Origin: Qipengyuania mesophila
Lineage (GTDB): Bacteria; Pseudomonadota; Alphaproteobacteria; Sphingomonadales; Sphingomonadaceae
DNA length: 64,000 nt
NCBI RefSeq assembly: GCF_019711655.1
Contig: NZ_JAIGNU010000001.1
Span: 248,001 to 312,000, forward strand
Direction of reading: 5' to 3'
Shown here: positions 49,609-59,361 of the stretch, in pieces
How the letters are laid out: every line of letters begins with the position of its first letter
Position numbering within the stretch: position 1 is the stretch's first letter
Position numbers and translations under genes: made by a program
Notes under the pieces: generated by a model
The model's database searches: none
Seen by the model: the letters and a program-made list of their open reading frames with translations, nothing else
What the model was told of the DNA's origin: nothing

Positions 49609-51018
49609 ATGGCTGAATACGACTACGACGTCCTCGTCATCGGCGCTGGCCCGGGTGGCTATGTCGCCGCGATCCGCGCTGCGCAGCTGGGCCTCAAGAC
49701 CGCCTGCGCCGAAAGCCGCGAGACGCTGGGCGGGACCTGCCTCAACGTGGGCTGCATTCCCTCCAAGGCGATGCTGCACGCGAGCGAGTTCTTCGACGCC
49801 GCCGCCAACGGCACGATGGAGCACATGGGTATCGAGGTGAAGCCGAAGCTCAACCTCGACAAGATGCACGCGCAGCGCCGCGACGCCGTGAAGGGCCTCA
49901 CCGGCGGGATCGAGTTCCTGTTCAAGAAGAACAAGGTCGACTGGAAGAAGGGTCACGCGACCTTCCAGGATGCGCACACGATCAAGGTCGGCGACGAGAC
50001 GGTCACCGCCAAGAACGTGATCATCGCCACCGGCTCCTCGGTCACGCCGCTGCCCAACGTCGAGGTCGACAACGACAAGCAGGTGGTCGTCGATTCGACC
50101 GGCGCGCTCGAACGCGCTTCGGTCCCGAAGAAGATGGTCGTCATCGGCGGAGGCGTGATCGGGCTCGAACTCGGCTCGGTCTGGCGCCGTCTCGGCGCGG
50201 AAGTCATCGTGGTCGAATATCTCGACAAGCTGCTGCCCGGCATGGACGATGATGTCCGCAAGGAAGCGGCCAAGATCTTCAAGAAGCAGGGCATGGAACT
50301 GCGCCTGTCGACCAAGGTCACTGGCTGCACCGTCAAGGGCAAGAAGGCGATTCTGACGCTCGAACCCGCGGCGGGCGGTGACGAGCAAACGCTCGAAGCC
50401 GATTGCGTGCTCGTCTCGATCGGGCGCCGCCCGAACACCGATGGTCTCGGCCTCGAAAATATCGGGCTGGAGCTCAACAAGCGCGGCCAGATCGAAACCG
50501 ACCACGATTTCCGCACCAAGGTCGACGGCGTGTGGGCCATCGGCGATGTCGTCCCCGGCCCGATGCTCGCGCACAAGGCCGAAGACGAGGGCATCGCCTG
50601 CGCCGAGAACGTGGCCGGCCAGACCGGCATCGTGAACCACGACGTCATCCCCGGCGTGGTCTATACCTGGCCCGAATTCGCCGGTGTCGGCCTGACGCAG
50701 GAGGAAGCGATCGAGAAGTTGGGCGACAAGGCCAAGGTCAAGGTCGGCAAGTTCCCGATGATGGCCAACAGCCGCGCCAAGACCAATCACGAGCCCGACG
50801 GCTTCGTGAAGGTCATCGCCGATGCCGAGACCGACCGCGTGCTCGGCGTCTGGGCGATCGCCAGCGTCGCCGGGACGATGATCGCGCAGGCCGCGCAGGC
50901 GATGGAATTCGGCGCCACCAGCGAGGATATCGCCTATACCTGCCACGCCCATCCGACGCATTCCGAGGCGATCAAGGAAGCGGCGATGGCGGTCCAGGGC
51001 AAGCCGATCCACATCTGA
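49609..51018 (+). CDS. lpdA: Dihydrolipoamide dehydrogenase E3
   Basis: 469-residue FAD flavoprotein that reoxidises lipoamide. FAD motif VLVIGAGPGGYVA, redox disulfide GGTCLNVGCIPSKA (C44, C49), NAD motif VIGGGVIGLELG and the C-terminal His-Glu pair in CHAHPTHSEAI are present. It completes the 2-oxoglutarate dehydrogenase set and may also serve pyruvate dehydrogenase. ATG 49609. Confidence 0.97.
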   Translation: MAEYDYDVLVIGAGPGGYVAAIRAAQLGLKTACAESRETLGGTCLNVGCIPSKAMLHASEFFDAAANGTMEHMGIEVKPKLNLDKMHAQRRDAVKGLTGGIEFLFKKNKVDWKKGHATFQDAHTIKVGDETVTAKNVIIATGSSVTPLPNVEVDNDKQVVVDSTGALERASVPKKMVVIGGGVIGLELGSVWRRLGAEVIVVEYLDKLLPGMDDDVRKEAAKIFKKQGMELRLSTKVTGCTVKGKKAILTLEPAAGGDEQTLEADCVLVSIGRRPNTDGLGLENIGLELNKRGQIETDHDFRTKVDGVWAIGDVVPGPMLAHKAEDEGIACAENVAGQTGIVNHDVIPGVVYTWPEFAGVGLTQEEAIEKLGDKAKVKVGKFPMMANSRAKTNHEPDGFVKVIADAETDRVLGVWAIASVAGTMIAQAAQAMEFGATSEDIAYTCHAHPTHSEAIKEAAMAVQGKPIHI

Positions 51019-51064
51019 CATGATGCAACCCGCGGGCCTCAACACCGATTGCATGGCCCGATAG

Positions 51065-51865
51065 ATGCGCGGGCGCGGGATCTCGATCCTGTCGCTCGCG
51101 CTTCCCGTTCTGGCGGGCATCGCCTATCTCGCGCTCACCGGTGCGCCCCAGTCCTATGCCCTGATGAACGCATTGGCCGTGCTGTTGGCGAGCGCGGCGG
51201 TCCTTTTCCTACCCGGCATTGAGAGCGAAAAGGCGCGCCGCGTGCTCGTGGTCGCTCTCATCATCGGGCTCTTCGTTCCGCTCGCCAGTGGTCCCTACGT
51301 CAATGGCATCGCCCGCTGGCTGCCGCTCGGCGGTGTCATCCTCCATTCGGGCGCGCTGATCTTTCCCGCGATCACCGTCCTCGCGGCGCGCGACGAGGAC
51401 TATGCCCCGCCGATCCTGCTCGCCGCTCTGCTCGCCGCCTCGCTCCAGCCCGATGCCGCGCTCGGTCTCGCGGTGATGATGGCCGCGGTCGGGCTGTACA
51501 ATGCGACGCGCGACTGGCGGCTCGTCCCGGTCGCGGGGATCGCCTTCTTCGCCAGCATGGTGGCCGGGCTTCGCGGCGAATTGCCTGCCCAGCCGCATGT
51601 CGAGCGCATCCTCGTGCATCTCGCGATGGTCATGCCGCTCGCCGCCTTCGCCCTGGCGCTCGCCCTGCTCGCGAGCTTCTTCCTGATGGCGCATACCATC
51701 GCTGCGCCGAAGCCCGTCCGCCATGCGCTGGCGGGCAGCCTGTTCGGCTTCTCGCTCGCAGCGCTGGTCTCCAACTATCCCAGCGTGCTCATCGGCTACG
51801 GCGCCGCGCCGATCCTGGGCTACGGGCTGGCGCTGGCGCTCGCGCGTCAGACCTCGTCGGGATAG
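51065..51865 (+). CDS. Membrane protein, SEDS-like fragment fold
   Basis: 266-residue protein with about eight membrane segments. The stretch GPYVNGIARWLPLGGVILHSGALIFP followed by LQPDAALGLAVMMAAV parallels the FtsW/RodA blocks RWI.LG...QPSE and LQPDLGTA, but the conserved acidic and Arg residues of the active polymerase are not all visible and length is two-thirds of FtsW. I infer a diverged SEDS-like protein; it could be unrelated. ATG 51065. It overlaps the convergent peptidase gene by 19 bases. Confidence 0.65.
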   Translation: MRGRGISILSLALPVLAGIAYLALTGAPQSYALMNALAVLLASAAVLFLPGIESEKARRVLVVALIIGLFVPLASGPYVNGIARWLPLGGVILHSGALIFPAITVLAARDEDYAPPILLAALLAASLQPDAALGLAVMMAAVGLYNATRDWRLVPVAGIAFFASMVAGLRGELPAQPHVERILVHLAMVMPLAAFALALALLASFFLMAHTIAAPKPVRHALAGSLFGFSLAALVSNYPSVLIGYGAAPILGYGLALALARQTSSG

Positions 51866-53526
51866 ATCGGCTGGATGTCGACCGGGATCTCGTCCATCGC
51901 GGCAAAGCGACCGCGCGCCCAGTCGTCGAGCTTAGCGTAGCGCGCGAAGAAGGCCTTGGTGCCTTCGTAATCACCGTTGGCCTGCAGCATCAGCTGGTCG
52001 TGCAGCAGGTCGCGCAGCCCGCTTTCCATCTTCGCGTAATCGACGACGTAGCGATTGGCCGAAGCGTCCCAGGTGAAGGCGCCCTTCTCCTTGAGATAGC
52101 CGTATTGCAGCGCCGCGCCCTTGCCATGTGCCTCGTCAATGCCGAAGCGCATCGCGCGGAAGATGCCGGCGAAATAGGTCGCGTAGAGCTGCTGCTTCTC
52201 GGCCGCGGGGATTTCGCCCTTGTCCATCATGTAGAGGATATTCCACACACCCATGACGTCGGCCTTGCTTTCCTCGAGCGCCGAATACTGCTCCTTCAGC
52301 TCCTCGTTGACCGTAGTCTCGCGGCCGTCGACCGTGATCGTGCCCGGCCCGAGGCTGTGCGACAGCTCGTGGAACAACGTTTCCAGTTCCATATACTTCT
52401 TCGCCACTAGCGCCGCCTGCTCCTGCTTGAGGACGACGTCGCCGATCGGATCGAGGATGCGCTCGTATTTCGCGCCGAGGACATTGGCGAGGATGACCTT
52501 CTTCGCGCCCTTGGCCTCGCGCACGCGCTCGTCGTTCGGCAGGTTGAAGGCGATCGTCTGGACGCCCGGGACATTGTCGCCGCCGCCATGGATCTGGTCG
52601 GCCACCGCGATCGGACTTTCGAAGCCGCGCTGGAAGTTCTTGTAGCGGTCCTCGATCGGGAGGTTGCCCTCCATGTCGCGCAGATAATGCTTGTACTTCG
52701 CCAGCGCCGCGCTCTCTTCCGGGTTGCGCAGGGTGACGAAGCTTTCGAAGGCGGTCTTGGTGCCGTAGAGCCGGTCGGTATAGACCTCGTAGGGCCCGAT
52801 CGCGACCTCGATCGGCGTATCGGCGAGGTCCATCCACGCCATCTCGCTCTCATAATAATCGTCGGTCAGGAAGCTTGCCGCGCGCAGCGAAAGGAACTTC
52901 TTGAGGCTCGGATTGCTGGTGCGTTGCGCCGCCTGTTCGAGCAGCCGCGCCGCGGGCACCAGGAATTCGCGATACTTGACCGAATAGGGCACGGCGACCA
53001 GCCGGTCGCCCTCGCGCTTGACCACCGTATAGGGGCTCAGCAGCGCCTCCTTCTGGTCGGGATGCGCGGCGAGATAGGCGTCGAACTCCTCGCGCGTCAG
53101 GTCGGCGGGATAGAATCCCGCCCCCTCGGGCAGCGGATCGCTTCCCCAGAAGGGGTGGAATTCCTCGAGGTCGTCCCATGCGCCGTAGTAGCGGTCGAAC
53201 ATCTTGAGCAGCAGGTCGCGATCGGCGCGACGGCTGCGTTCGATGGCGCTGCGGATCTGCGGATTGGCGGCGAAGCGCTGGCGCAGGTAGATTTCGTCCA
53301 TGTAGCCGCTGGCCTGGATCAGCAGGTTGACGACGTCGCGCTCTTCCGCGCTGAGATAGGAGGTGTCGGGCGCCATCTCGATCCGCGCCAGCTTGGCGTA
53401 TTGCGCGGCGAGGTCGTAGCTGTCCTGCGCCGGCGGCGGCGCCTCGGTCGAGACGACGTCGGTTTCGCTGGCGATGGGGGCGCAGGCGGTGCTGGCGAGC
53501 AGCAGGGGCAGGATGGCGCGGCGCAT
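51847..53526 (-). CDS. M49-like zinc dipeptidyl peptidase (secreted lipoprotein)
   Basis: 559-residue protein with a lipoprotein signal (LLLASTAC) and a large helical domain. The zinc motif is LFHELSHSLGPG (about residue 386-397) with the third ligand in EESKADVMG (about 415-423), the HExxH/EExxAD combination of dipeptidyl-peptidase III-like (M49) enzymes, in which the first motif is shortened from HExxGH. GGAGG 7-8 bases before ATG 53526 fixes the start. Periplasmic or outer-membrane-anchored peptide hydrolysis is likely. Confidence 0.88.
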   Translation of the reverse strand: MRRAILPLLLASTACAPIASETDVVSTEAPPPAQDSYDLAAQYAKLARIEMAPDTSYLSAEERDVVNLLIQASGYMDEIYLRQRFAANPQIRSAIERSRRADRDLLLKMFDRYYGAWDDLEEFHPFWGSDPLPEGAGFYPADLTREEFDAYLAAHPDQKEALLSPYTVVKREGDRLVAVPYSVKYREFLVPAARLLEQAAQRTSNPSLKKFLSLRAASFLTDDYYESEMAWMDLADTPIEVAIGPYEVYTDRLYGTKTAFESFVTLRNPEESAALAKYKHYLRDMEGNLPIEDRYKNFQRGFESPIAVADQIHGGGDNVPGVQTIAFNLPNDERVREAKGAKKVILANVLGAKYERILDPIGDVVLKQEQAALVAKKYMELETLFHELSHSLGPGTITVDGRETTVNEELKEQYSALEESKADVMGVWNILYMMDKGEIPAAEKQQLYATYFAGIFRAMRFGIDEAHGKGAALQYGYLKEKGAFTWDASANRYVVDYAKMESGLRDLLHDQLMLQANGDYEGTKAFFARYAKLDDWARGRFAAMDEIPVDIQPIYPDEV

Positions 53527-53655
53527 GAAGGGACCTCCGAAAATTGTCTTTATCGTGCTGGGGAAACGCCATGCGGCGGTGATGTGTCCCGTGCAAGTGC
53601 GCGATTGACCGAAGCGCAGGCATCGCCGACATTGGAGGCCAAGGGGGATACACGC

Positions 53656-54990
53656 ATGGCCTATCCGAGACTGACCGACAAACCCGGTGCCATCGAGACC
53701 GCGGCGCAGATCGCACGCGGCGAAATCTCGCCGATCGAGGCGGTCGAGGCGGCGATTGCGCGAATCGAGCACCTCGATGCGCATATCAACGCGGTTGTCG
53801 TGACCGATTTCGACCGCGCACTGGAGACCGCACACGCGATGACCGAGCGCGGTCCCCAGGGCGACCAGCCGCTGTTCGGCGTGCCCATGACGGTCAAGGA
53901 GAGCTTCAACGTCGCGGGCCTGCCGACGACCTTCGGGCACGAGCGGTTTGCCGACAATATCGCCGCGAAGGACTCGGACGTCGTGCTGAAGCTCAAGGCG
54001 GCAGGCGCGATCATCCTCGGCAAGACCAATGTCCCGCCCGATCTCGCCGACCTGCAGAGCAACAATCCGCTCTATGGCCGGACCAACAACCCGCACGATC
54101 ACGCCCGCGTCGCCGGCGGATCGTCGGGCGGCAGCGCGGCGGCGGTCGCGAGCGGCATGGTCCCCTGCGAATACGGCAGCGACATCGGCAGCTCGATCCG
54201 CAACCCGGCGCATTTCAACGGTATCTATGGCCACAAGACCAGCTTCGGCCTCGTCAGCCGACGCGGACACACGCATCCCATGGCCGGCGGCAAAGATGTT
54301 CACGACGGGCCGCTCTCGGTCGTCGGCCCCCTCGCGCGCTCGGCCGCCGATCTGCGCCTGCTGCTCGAGATCACCGCCACGCATCCGATGACATCCCGCA
54401 GCAAGCCGATCGAGCAATGCCGCTTCCTCGCGCTGCTCGACCATCCGCTGAGCGAGGTCGACGCAGCCGTGCGCACTCCCATCGAGGCCGCGCTCGAGGC
54501 GATTGCGGCATCCGGCGCGACGGTCGATCGCAGCAGCGAGCTGGTGCCCGACCTGGTCGAACAGCAAGAGGATTATCTCCGCCTGCTCAATGTCGCGATG
54601 GCACGGGGGCAACCGGCCCCCGACGGCAAGGCGATGACGCTGGCCGACTACTACCTGCTGCTCGACCGGCAGGCACGCTGCGAATATGCCTGGCAGGCGC
54701 TGTTCGACACCTACGACTTCGTGCTCGCCCCGCCGCTGCCCTTCCTCGCCTTCGAGCACGACGCGACGCCCATCGGCGAGCGCCGGATCACGATCAACGG
54801 CAAGGACAGCGCCTTCGCCGACGGGCTCGCCTGGGCGGGCCTGGCGACCTATCCCAACCTGCCGTCCACCATCGTTCCTGTGGGCGAGACGGGAGGCCTC
54901 CCTTGCGGGATGCAGGTCATATCGCGCAGGTGGGCGGACCTCGATTGCATTGCCGCGGCAGAAGCGATCGGACACATTCTGCACGGATAA
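53656..54990 (+). CDS. Amidase-signature hydrolase
   Basis: 444-residue enzyme of the amidase-signature family. The Ser-cisSer-Lys triad is present: Lys in VPMTVKESF (about 80), the Gly/Ser block VAGGSSGGSAAAVASGM (about 152-168) and the nucleophile Ser in GSDIGSSIRNPAHFNG. The GatCAB-specific partner subunits are absent, so it is a stand-alone amidase; substrate unknown. ATG 53656 begins the family-like sequence. Confidence 0.88.
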   Translation: MAYPRLTDKPGAIETAAQIARGEISPIEAVEAAIARIEHLDAHINAVVVTDFDRALETAHAMTERGPQGDQPLFGVPMTVKESFNVAGLPTTFGHERFADNIAAKDSDVVLKLKAAGAIILGKTNVPPDLADLQSNNPLYGRTNNPHDHARVAGGSSGGSAAAVASGMVPCEYGSDIGSSIRNPAHFNGIYGHKTSFGLVSRRGHTHPMAGGKDVHDGPLSVVGPLARSAADLRLLLEITATHPMTSRSKPIEQCRFLALLDHPLSEVDAAVRTPIEAALEAIAASGATVDRSSELVPDLVEQQEDYLRLLNVAMARGQPAPDGKAMTLADYYLLLDRQARCEYAWQALFDTYDFVLAPPLPFLAFEHDATPIGERRITINGKDSAFADGLAWAGLATYPNLPSTIVPVGETGGLPCGMQVISRRWADLDCIAAAEAIGHILHG

Positions 54991-55005
54991 GGGATCGCAC
55001 GAAAA

Positions 55006-55707
55006 ATGGGTCATCAGCGTACGATGCGACGCTTCGCGAAATGGCATATCTGGCTGGGATGGCTGGTCGGCTTTCCGGTACTGATGTGGACCGTCACCGG
55101 GCTCGTCATGGTCGCCAAGCCGATCGAGGAAGTGCGCGGCAACCATTTGCGCAAGGAAGTGCCAGAGCGCGCCCTGCCTTCGGATACGCAGATCGCAGTG
55201 TCCCTGCCGGCCGAGAGCACAAGGCCCGTGCGTTCGGTCACCACGCAAGTCGAGCGCGGCGAGACGGTGACCCGCATTGCCTATATGGACGGGTCCACTG
55301 CCCGCTTCCGGCCCGACGGCAGCGCCATGGGGCCGCTTTCCGAAGTGGAAGCGCGCCTGATCGTCGCGGAGAGTATCGACGGTGGCGACAAGGTCGTCAG
55401 CAGCACCCGCTTCGACGCCGATGCCGTGCCGTTCGACTTCCGCCGCCCAATGCCGGTGTGGCAGGTGGCGCTGGAGGACGGCACCCATGTCTATGTCGGG
55501 GCCGACACCGGCCAGATCGAGGCCGTGCGCACGCGCTGGTGGCGGGTCTTCGATTTTGTCTGGGGCCTGCACATCATGGATTTGCAGACGCGCGAGGACA
55601 CGCATCATCCGATCCTGATCTTCTTCGCCCTGCTGTCGGTGATCGGCGCGCTGCTCGGCTGCGTCCTCATGTTCCGCCGCCGCAAGGCGCGCATAGTCGC
55701 GAAGTGA
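55006..55707 (+). CDS. PepSY-domain membrane protein
   Basis: 233-residue protein with an N-terminal membrane helix (WLGWLVGFPVLMWTVTGLVMV), a periplasmic part with a PepSY-like pattern (VERGETVTRIAYMDG, VWQVALEDGTHVYVGADTGQIEAVR), and a C-terminal helix (HPILIFFALLSVIGALLGCV) followed by a basic tail. PepSY-TM proteins often accompany iron or siderophore uptake. ATG 55006 or ATG 55024 could be used. The stop overlaps the channel gene by four bases (GTGA). Confidence 0.82.
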   Translation: MGHQRTMRRFAKWHIWLGWLVGFPVLMWTVTGLVMVAKPIEEVRGNHLRKEVPERALPSDTQIAVSLPAESTRPVRSVTTQVERGETVTRIAYMDGSTARFRPDGSAMGPLSEVEARLIVAESIDGGDKVVSSTRFDADAVPFDFRRPMPVWQVALEDGTHVYVGADTGQIEAVRTRWWRVFDFVWGLHIMDLQTREDTHHPILIFFALLSVIGALLGCVLMFRRRKARIVAK

Positions 55708-56327
55708 ATCCCGAGGTCCTCACCCCCGTCCTCGACTGGCTCGACCTGGCGGGCGTGGCGATCTTCGCACTGACCGGCGCGCTGGTCGCCGCCAAGGAGC
55801 GCCAGACCTTCGTCACGCTCGCCTTCTTCGCGCTGCTGACGGGTGTCGGTGGCGGCACGGTGCGCGACATACTGATCGGCGCCCCGGTATTCTGGATTCA
55901 CGACGCCTGGGTCGCCGCGATCTGCCTCGCCATGGCCTTGTTCGCCTGGTTCACGCCCACGCGTTGGTGGGAGGGACGGCGATTTCTCTCGATCGCAGAC
56001 GGTCTCGGCCTCGCGGCCTATGCCGTGCTCGGATCGGCCAAGGCGCTCGAATACGGCCTGCCGCCGACCCCGGCGATGCTGATGGGCGTGATCACGGGCT
56101 GCGTCGGCGGGATCATCCGCGACGTCATCGCCGGGCGTCCCTCAATCCTCATGCGGCCCGAGCTCTACGTGACCGCGGCGGCGCTGTCGGCGAGCGTGAC
56201 CGTGCTGGGCGACCTCGCGGGGATCCAGCGCGAATGGGCATGGCTGGCCGCGACGGGCGCAGGGTTCGGCCTGCGCCTCGCCGCGATCAAGTGGAACCTG
56301 GCTCTACCCGCCTACGAGCGGAACTAG
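55704..56327 (+). CDS. TRIC-type / UPF0126 membrane channel protein
   Basis: 207-residue protein with two homologous three-helix repeats, each carrying the UPF0126 (YicG/TRIC) signature: GVGGGTVRDIL in the first and GCVGGIIRDVIAGRPS in the second. Bacterial TRIC proteins are trimeric K+ channels. GTG 55704 overlaps the PepSY stop. Its stop overlaps the convergent gene by four bases (CTAG). Confidence 0.9.
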   Translation: MNPEVLTPVLDWLDLAGVAIFALTGALVAAKERQTFVTLAFFALLTGVGGGTVRDILIGAPVFWIHDAWVAAICLAMALFAWFTPTRWWEGRRFLSIADGLGLAAYAVLGSAKALEYGLPPTPAMLMGVITGCVGGIIRDVIAGRPSILMRPELYVTAAALSASVTVLGDLAGIQREWAWLAATGAGFGLRLAAIKWNLALPAYERN

Positions 56328-57055
56328 ATCGAGCGGCCCTGGTAGCCGGTGCCGATGTCGAGATCGGCATCGACCTCGCCCTCATCCTCGCCGGGCAACG
56401 GCCCGCCCGGATAGGCAGGCTGCGCATCGTCGGCGCGGGCCCGCGCGGCGGCATAGGAATCGTCGGCGTACTGGCGGTCCTCATCGGCGCCATAGTCGGC
56501 ATCGGCGCCCGAATAGCCGCTCGTGCCCTGCCCGTAGTCGAGCGCCTCGATGCGGCCGTCTTCGCCGATCGAACAGGTAAAGCCCTGCCCGTCGTAGAGC
56601 GAGCCGCTGACGCTCCAGCCGTCGGCATTGCGGTTGACGGCATCGACCGTTTCCACCCGCGCATTGCGCTCGATTTCGTCGACGCACATCGACACCGCGC
56701 GATCGATCCCCCGGCCGTCGTCATAGCGATAGTCGCCACGGCGCGGATCGGGATAGCGCGGTACGGGCTGCGGGTAGCGGTCGCGCGACCCCTTGGCCGC
56801 GTTGGCCACGGCGGCAATGCCGCCGAGAATGAGGACACCGGCAAGAACGTCGCCGGCGCTCACGCCCCGGTGGCGGCGGTAACGATAATAGCGATGATCG
56901 TATGCGACATCGTCGCCGGGCGCCCAGGCAGGAGCAGCGCGCGATGCGGTCGGAGCAGCAGGGCGCGGCAGTTCGGCGGCCTGCGCGGGAATGGCGGTGA
57001 GCGAGACGAGCGCAAGCAGTGCCGGCGCGGTGGAAAGCTTCTTCATGGACGGCAT
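56324..57055 (-). CDS. Glycine-zipper, Tyr/Arg-rich envelope protein
   Basis: 243-residue secreted protein: signal peptide ending near AIPAQAAE, Tyr/His/Arg-rich segment (DHRYYRYRRHRG), a glycine-rich hydrophobic stretch (GDVLAGVLILGGIAAVANAA), then a charged C-terminal domain with one Cys pair (SMCVDEIE, GFTCSIG). Paralogue of the protein at 57173, with the same order of segments. GAGGGG 9 bases before ATG 57055 favours that start over ATG 57046. Convergent with the TRIC gene (CTAG overlap). Confidence 0.75.
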   Translation of the reverse strand: MPSMKKLSTAPALLALVSLTAIPAQAAELPRPAAPTASRAAPAWAPGDDVAYDHRYYRYRRHRGVSAGDVLAGVLILGGIAAVANAAKGSRDRYPQPVPRYPDPRRGDYRYDDGRGIDRAVSMCVDEIERNARVETVDAVNRNADGWSVSGSLYDGQGFTCSIGEDGRIEALDYGQGTSGYSGADADYGADEDRQYADDSYAAARARADDAQPAYPGGPLPGEDEGEVDADLDIGTGYQGRSI

Positions 57056-57172
57056 GGTCCGGTACCCCTCTGAGCGAGCCTCCACCAAAGCACGCAATTG
57101 TCGATTGCATGGAAATAGGCGGTCCAGGCTAAATGATAGCTGAACCGCCCATTCTGGTTTTTGCGGAAGCGA

Positions 57173-57763
57173 TCAACGCAGGCCGCGGATCCCGTGGAAG
57201 TCGAGATCGGTCACCCGGCCACGCTGGACATCGCAGGTGAAGCTGCCGCTGTCGCGGTCGTTCCAGCGCTGGTAGCGATTGTAGCGATCGCGATAGCCAT
57301 AGCGGTCGTAGCGACCGCCGCGATAGTTGCCATCGACGACCATCCGGCCCTTGACCCGCCAGCCATAGCGCTTGTCGTCGACATCGCGGATGTCGGTCAC
57401 CTGAGCATAGCGATACCCATAGCGGCGCGCGTCGCTCCGGGCGGCGTTGATGCACTGCTGCACGGCGGCGCGCGGGTTGCCGCGATAGGAATAGGCGTTG
57501 CGGCGATAGTCGTCGCCGTTGCGATAATAGCGGCCATCGCGATAGTAGCGGCCGTCGCGATAATGATCGCGATCCTTGCTCGCCGCGCTGGCGATAGCGG
57601 CGATGCCGCCGATGATGACTGCGCCGGCGATCACGTCACCGACCGAAATTCCATCGTCGTTGCGGTCGCGGGCCTGGGCAGGGGTGGCTCCGGCCAGCGC
57701 CATAGCGCCGACGGCAGCCGTTGCGATCCCACCCTTCGCGAACGTCTTGGTCAAAAGTTTCAT
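57173..57763 (-). CDS. Glycine-zipper, Tyr/Arg-rich envelope protein, paralogue
   Basis: 196-residue secreted protein: signal peptide ending near ATPAQARD, glycine-rich hydrophobic segment (GDVIAGAVIIGGIAAIASAAS), repeated YRDGRYY units (DGRYYRDGRYYRNGDDYR), and a C-terminal domain with two Cys (VQQCINAARS, GSFTCDVQRG) like its neighbour. RYR/YRDR-rich RcnB-like composition. GGAGGACC precedes ATG 57763. The two genes are tandem, 117 bases apart, and probably arose by duplication. Confidence 0.75.
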   Translation of the reverse strand: MKLLTKTFAKGGIATAAVGAMALAGATPAQARDRNDDGISVGDVIAGAVIIGGIAAIASAASKDRDHYRDGRYYRDGRYYRNGDDYRRNAYSYRGNPRAAVQQCINAARSDARRYGYRYAQVTDIRDVDDKRYGWRVKGRMVVDGNYRGGRYDRYGYRDRYNRYQRWNDRDSGSFTCDVQRGRVTDLDFHGIRGLR

Positions 57764-57896
57764 CTCGAGGTCCTCCTCATTGGGGCCGCGGCGGGACTGC
57801 CCCGGCTCTGAATAGGGTTCTAGAGGAGTCGCACTGAGATGACGCTGAACTCTGGCTACAGCCGATGTTCAGCTAAATGCCCATTTTTCTGAATGT

Positions 57897-59330
57897 CTAT
57901 TTTTCCAGGGATTCAAGCACATCGCGCGTGAATGCCGCGATATCGAAGCGCGATCCGGTCGGATCCTCGCCCCTGCGCACGATCACGACGTTCAGGCTCG
58001 GAACGATGACGATATACTGCCCGCGATTGCCCATGGCGGCGAAGGTGTCGGCGGGGACGCCGTCCGACTTGTTGAGCAGCCAGAAGCCCGCGCCATAGCC
58101 GAACGGGCCATCTGGCTGCGGGCCCGAAGGCGCGGATACATAGTCCACCCAGCCCTCGGGCAGGATGCGCGTGCCGTCGCTCAACACGCCGTCGTCGAGA
58201 TAGAGCTGGCCGAGCTTCGCGAGGTCGCGCGCGGTCGACCAGACCTGGCTCGAGAGGATGTAGTCGCCGCGCCAGTCGGTTTCGGCGACCGTGTCGTGCA
58301 TTCCGAGCCGGGCGAACAGTTCGGCAGGCGGGTGATCCTTCAGCGAGGCCCCGATCGCCTTCACCGCCGCAAGCGTGTCGTTGTTGGCATAGCGGTAGAC
58401 CGTGCCGGGCCGGTGGAGGAGCGGCCAGTGCAGCGCGGTCTCCTCGACCGTCGCGCCGCCGAAATAGAGCGGGTCGGTGCGATTGCCCGGGGTATCGGAA
58501 TAGCGACCCGACGCCATGCGCAGCAGATTGTCGATGGTGATCTGCTTGCGTCGATCGTTGAAGAAGAGGCCCAGCCCCGCCGATTTGGTGACATCCGCTT
58601 CGCCGCGCTGCACTGCCGTGCCGACGAGCGTCGCCGCGATACTCTTGGCGACCGACCAGGTGCGTTGCGGGGTCTGTGGATCGAAGCCTTCCGCATATTG
58701 CTCCACGAGCGCATCGCCCCGTTTCACCAAAACTGAGGTTGTACGAGTCCCTTCCCCGAAGTGTTCGGTAAAGGCATTATTCAAAGGGTCGGCTAGATTG
58801 CGCGCGATCATCAGGCTTGCTGTCTCGCTGCTAGAACCCGGACGAGCAGTCTGAACAGACCGTTCGACAAATTTGTCGGAAGTGGGAGGGTAGGAACGGT
58901 ACGATCCGGAAACTTCGACCGTGCCGCTGTCGGTGTCCAACCTACTAGGCTCGAATCCTATCGGCTGGATTGAACAGCCACGTCCATTCTCGGCCACCGC
59001 CACACGTGGCGGCATATCGATTTCCCAGTCGACCTCAACTGCTCCTAATCCTTCACCATCAGGAATGGGTAGCAGGCGATATTCGAGATTGTGCACGATC
59101 TCATCCAAGGGCGCCTGGATGCCCGTCAGTTCCCACTGCTCGACGCTCTCGGGTGTCCGCGTCGCACCATTGCGTTCGGCATTGGCGATCGCGCTGCACA
59201 GGAACAGCGCCTTGTAGCCTGCAGCCAGAGCGCGGTCGTAACGGGTGTCGAGCTGCTCCTGCGTGGTCGACTGGGCGGCGAGCGGGGCGGCGGCGAGCAG
59301 CGCGGCGGCTGCGAAGGCGTGTCTGATCAT
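57897..59330 (-). CDS. Serine hydrolase, beta-lactamase/class C PBP fold
   Basis: 477-residue secreted hydrolase. Signal peptide ends near APLAAQ. An N-terminal domain of ~160 residues precedes a beta-lactamase-like domain with the SxxK nucleophile in RTWSVAKSIAAT (about 227) and a Tyr-Ala-Asn motif (RYANND) for the second site; the third KTG-like motif is less clear. EstB-type esterases and D-aminopeptidases share this fold, so the substrate cannot be named. AAGG six bases before ATG 59330. Confidence 0.8.
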   Translation of the reverse strand: MIRHAFAAAALLAAAPLAAQSTTQEQLDTRYDRALAAGYKALFLCSAIANAERNGATRTPESVEQWELTGIQAPLDEIVHNLEYRLLPIPDGEGLGAVEVDWEIDMPPRVAVAENGRGCSIQPIGFEPSRLDTDSGTVEVSGSYRSYPPTSDKFVERSVQTARPGSSSETASLMIARNLADPLNNAFTEHFGEGTRTTSVLVKRGDALVEQYAEGFDPQTPQRTWSVAKSIAATLVGTAVQRGEADVTKSAGLGLFFNDRRKQITIDNLLRMASGRYSDTPGNRTDPLYFGGATVEETALHWPLLHRPGTVYRYANNDTLAAVKAIGASLKDHPPAELFARLGMHDTVAETDWRGDYILSSQVWSTARDLAKLGQLYLDDGVLSDGTRILPEGWVDYVSAPSGPQPDGPFGYGAGFWLLNKSDGVPADTFAAMGNRGQYIVIVPSLNVVIVRRGEDPTGSRFDIAAFTRDVLESLEK

Positions 59331-59361
59331 GCAGCCCTTGTGGCATGCCGCGCGCAGAGCG

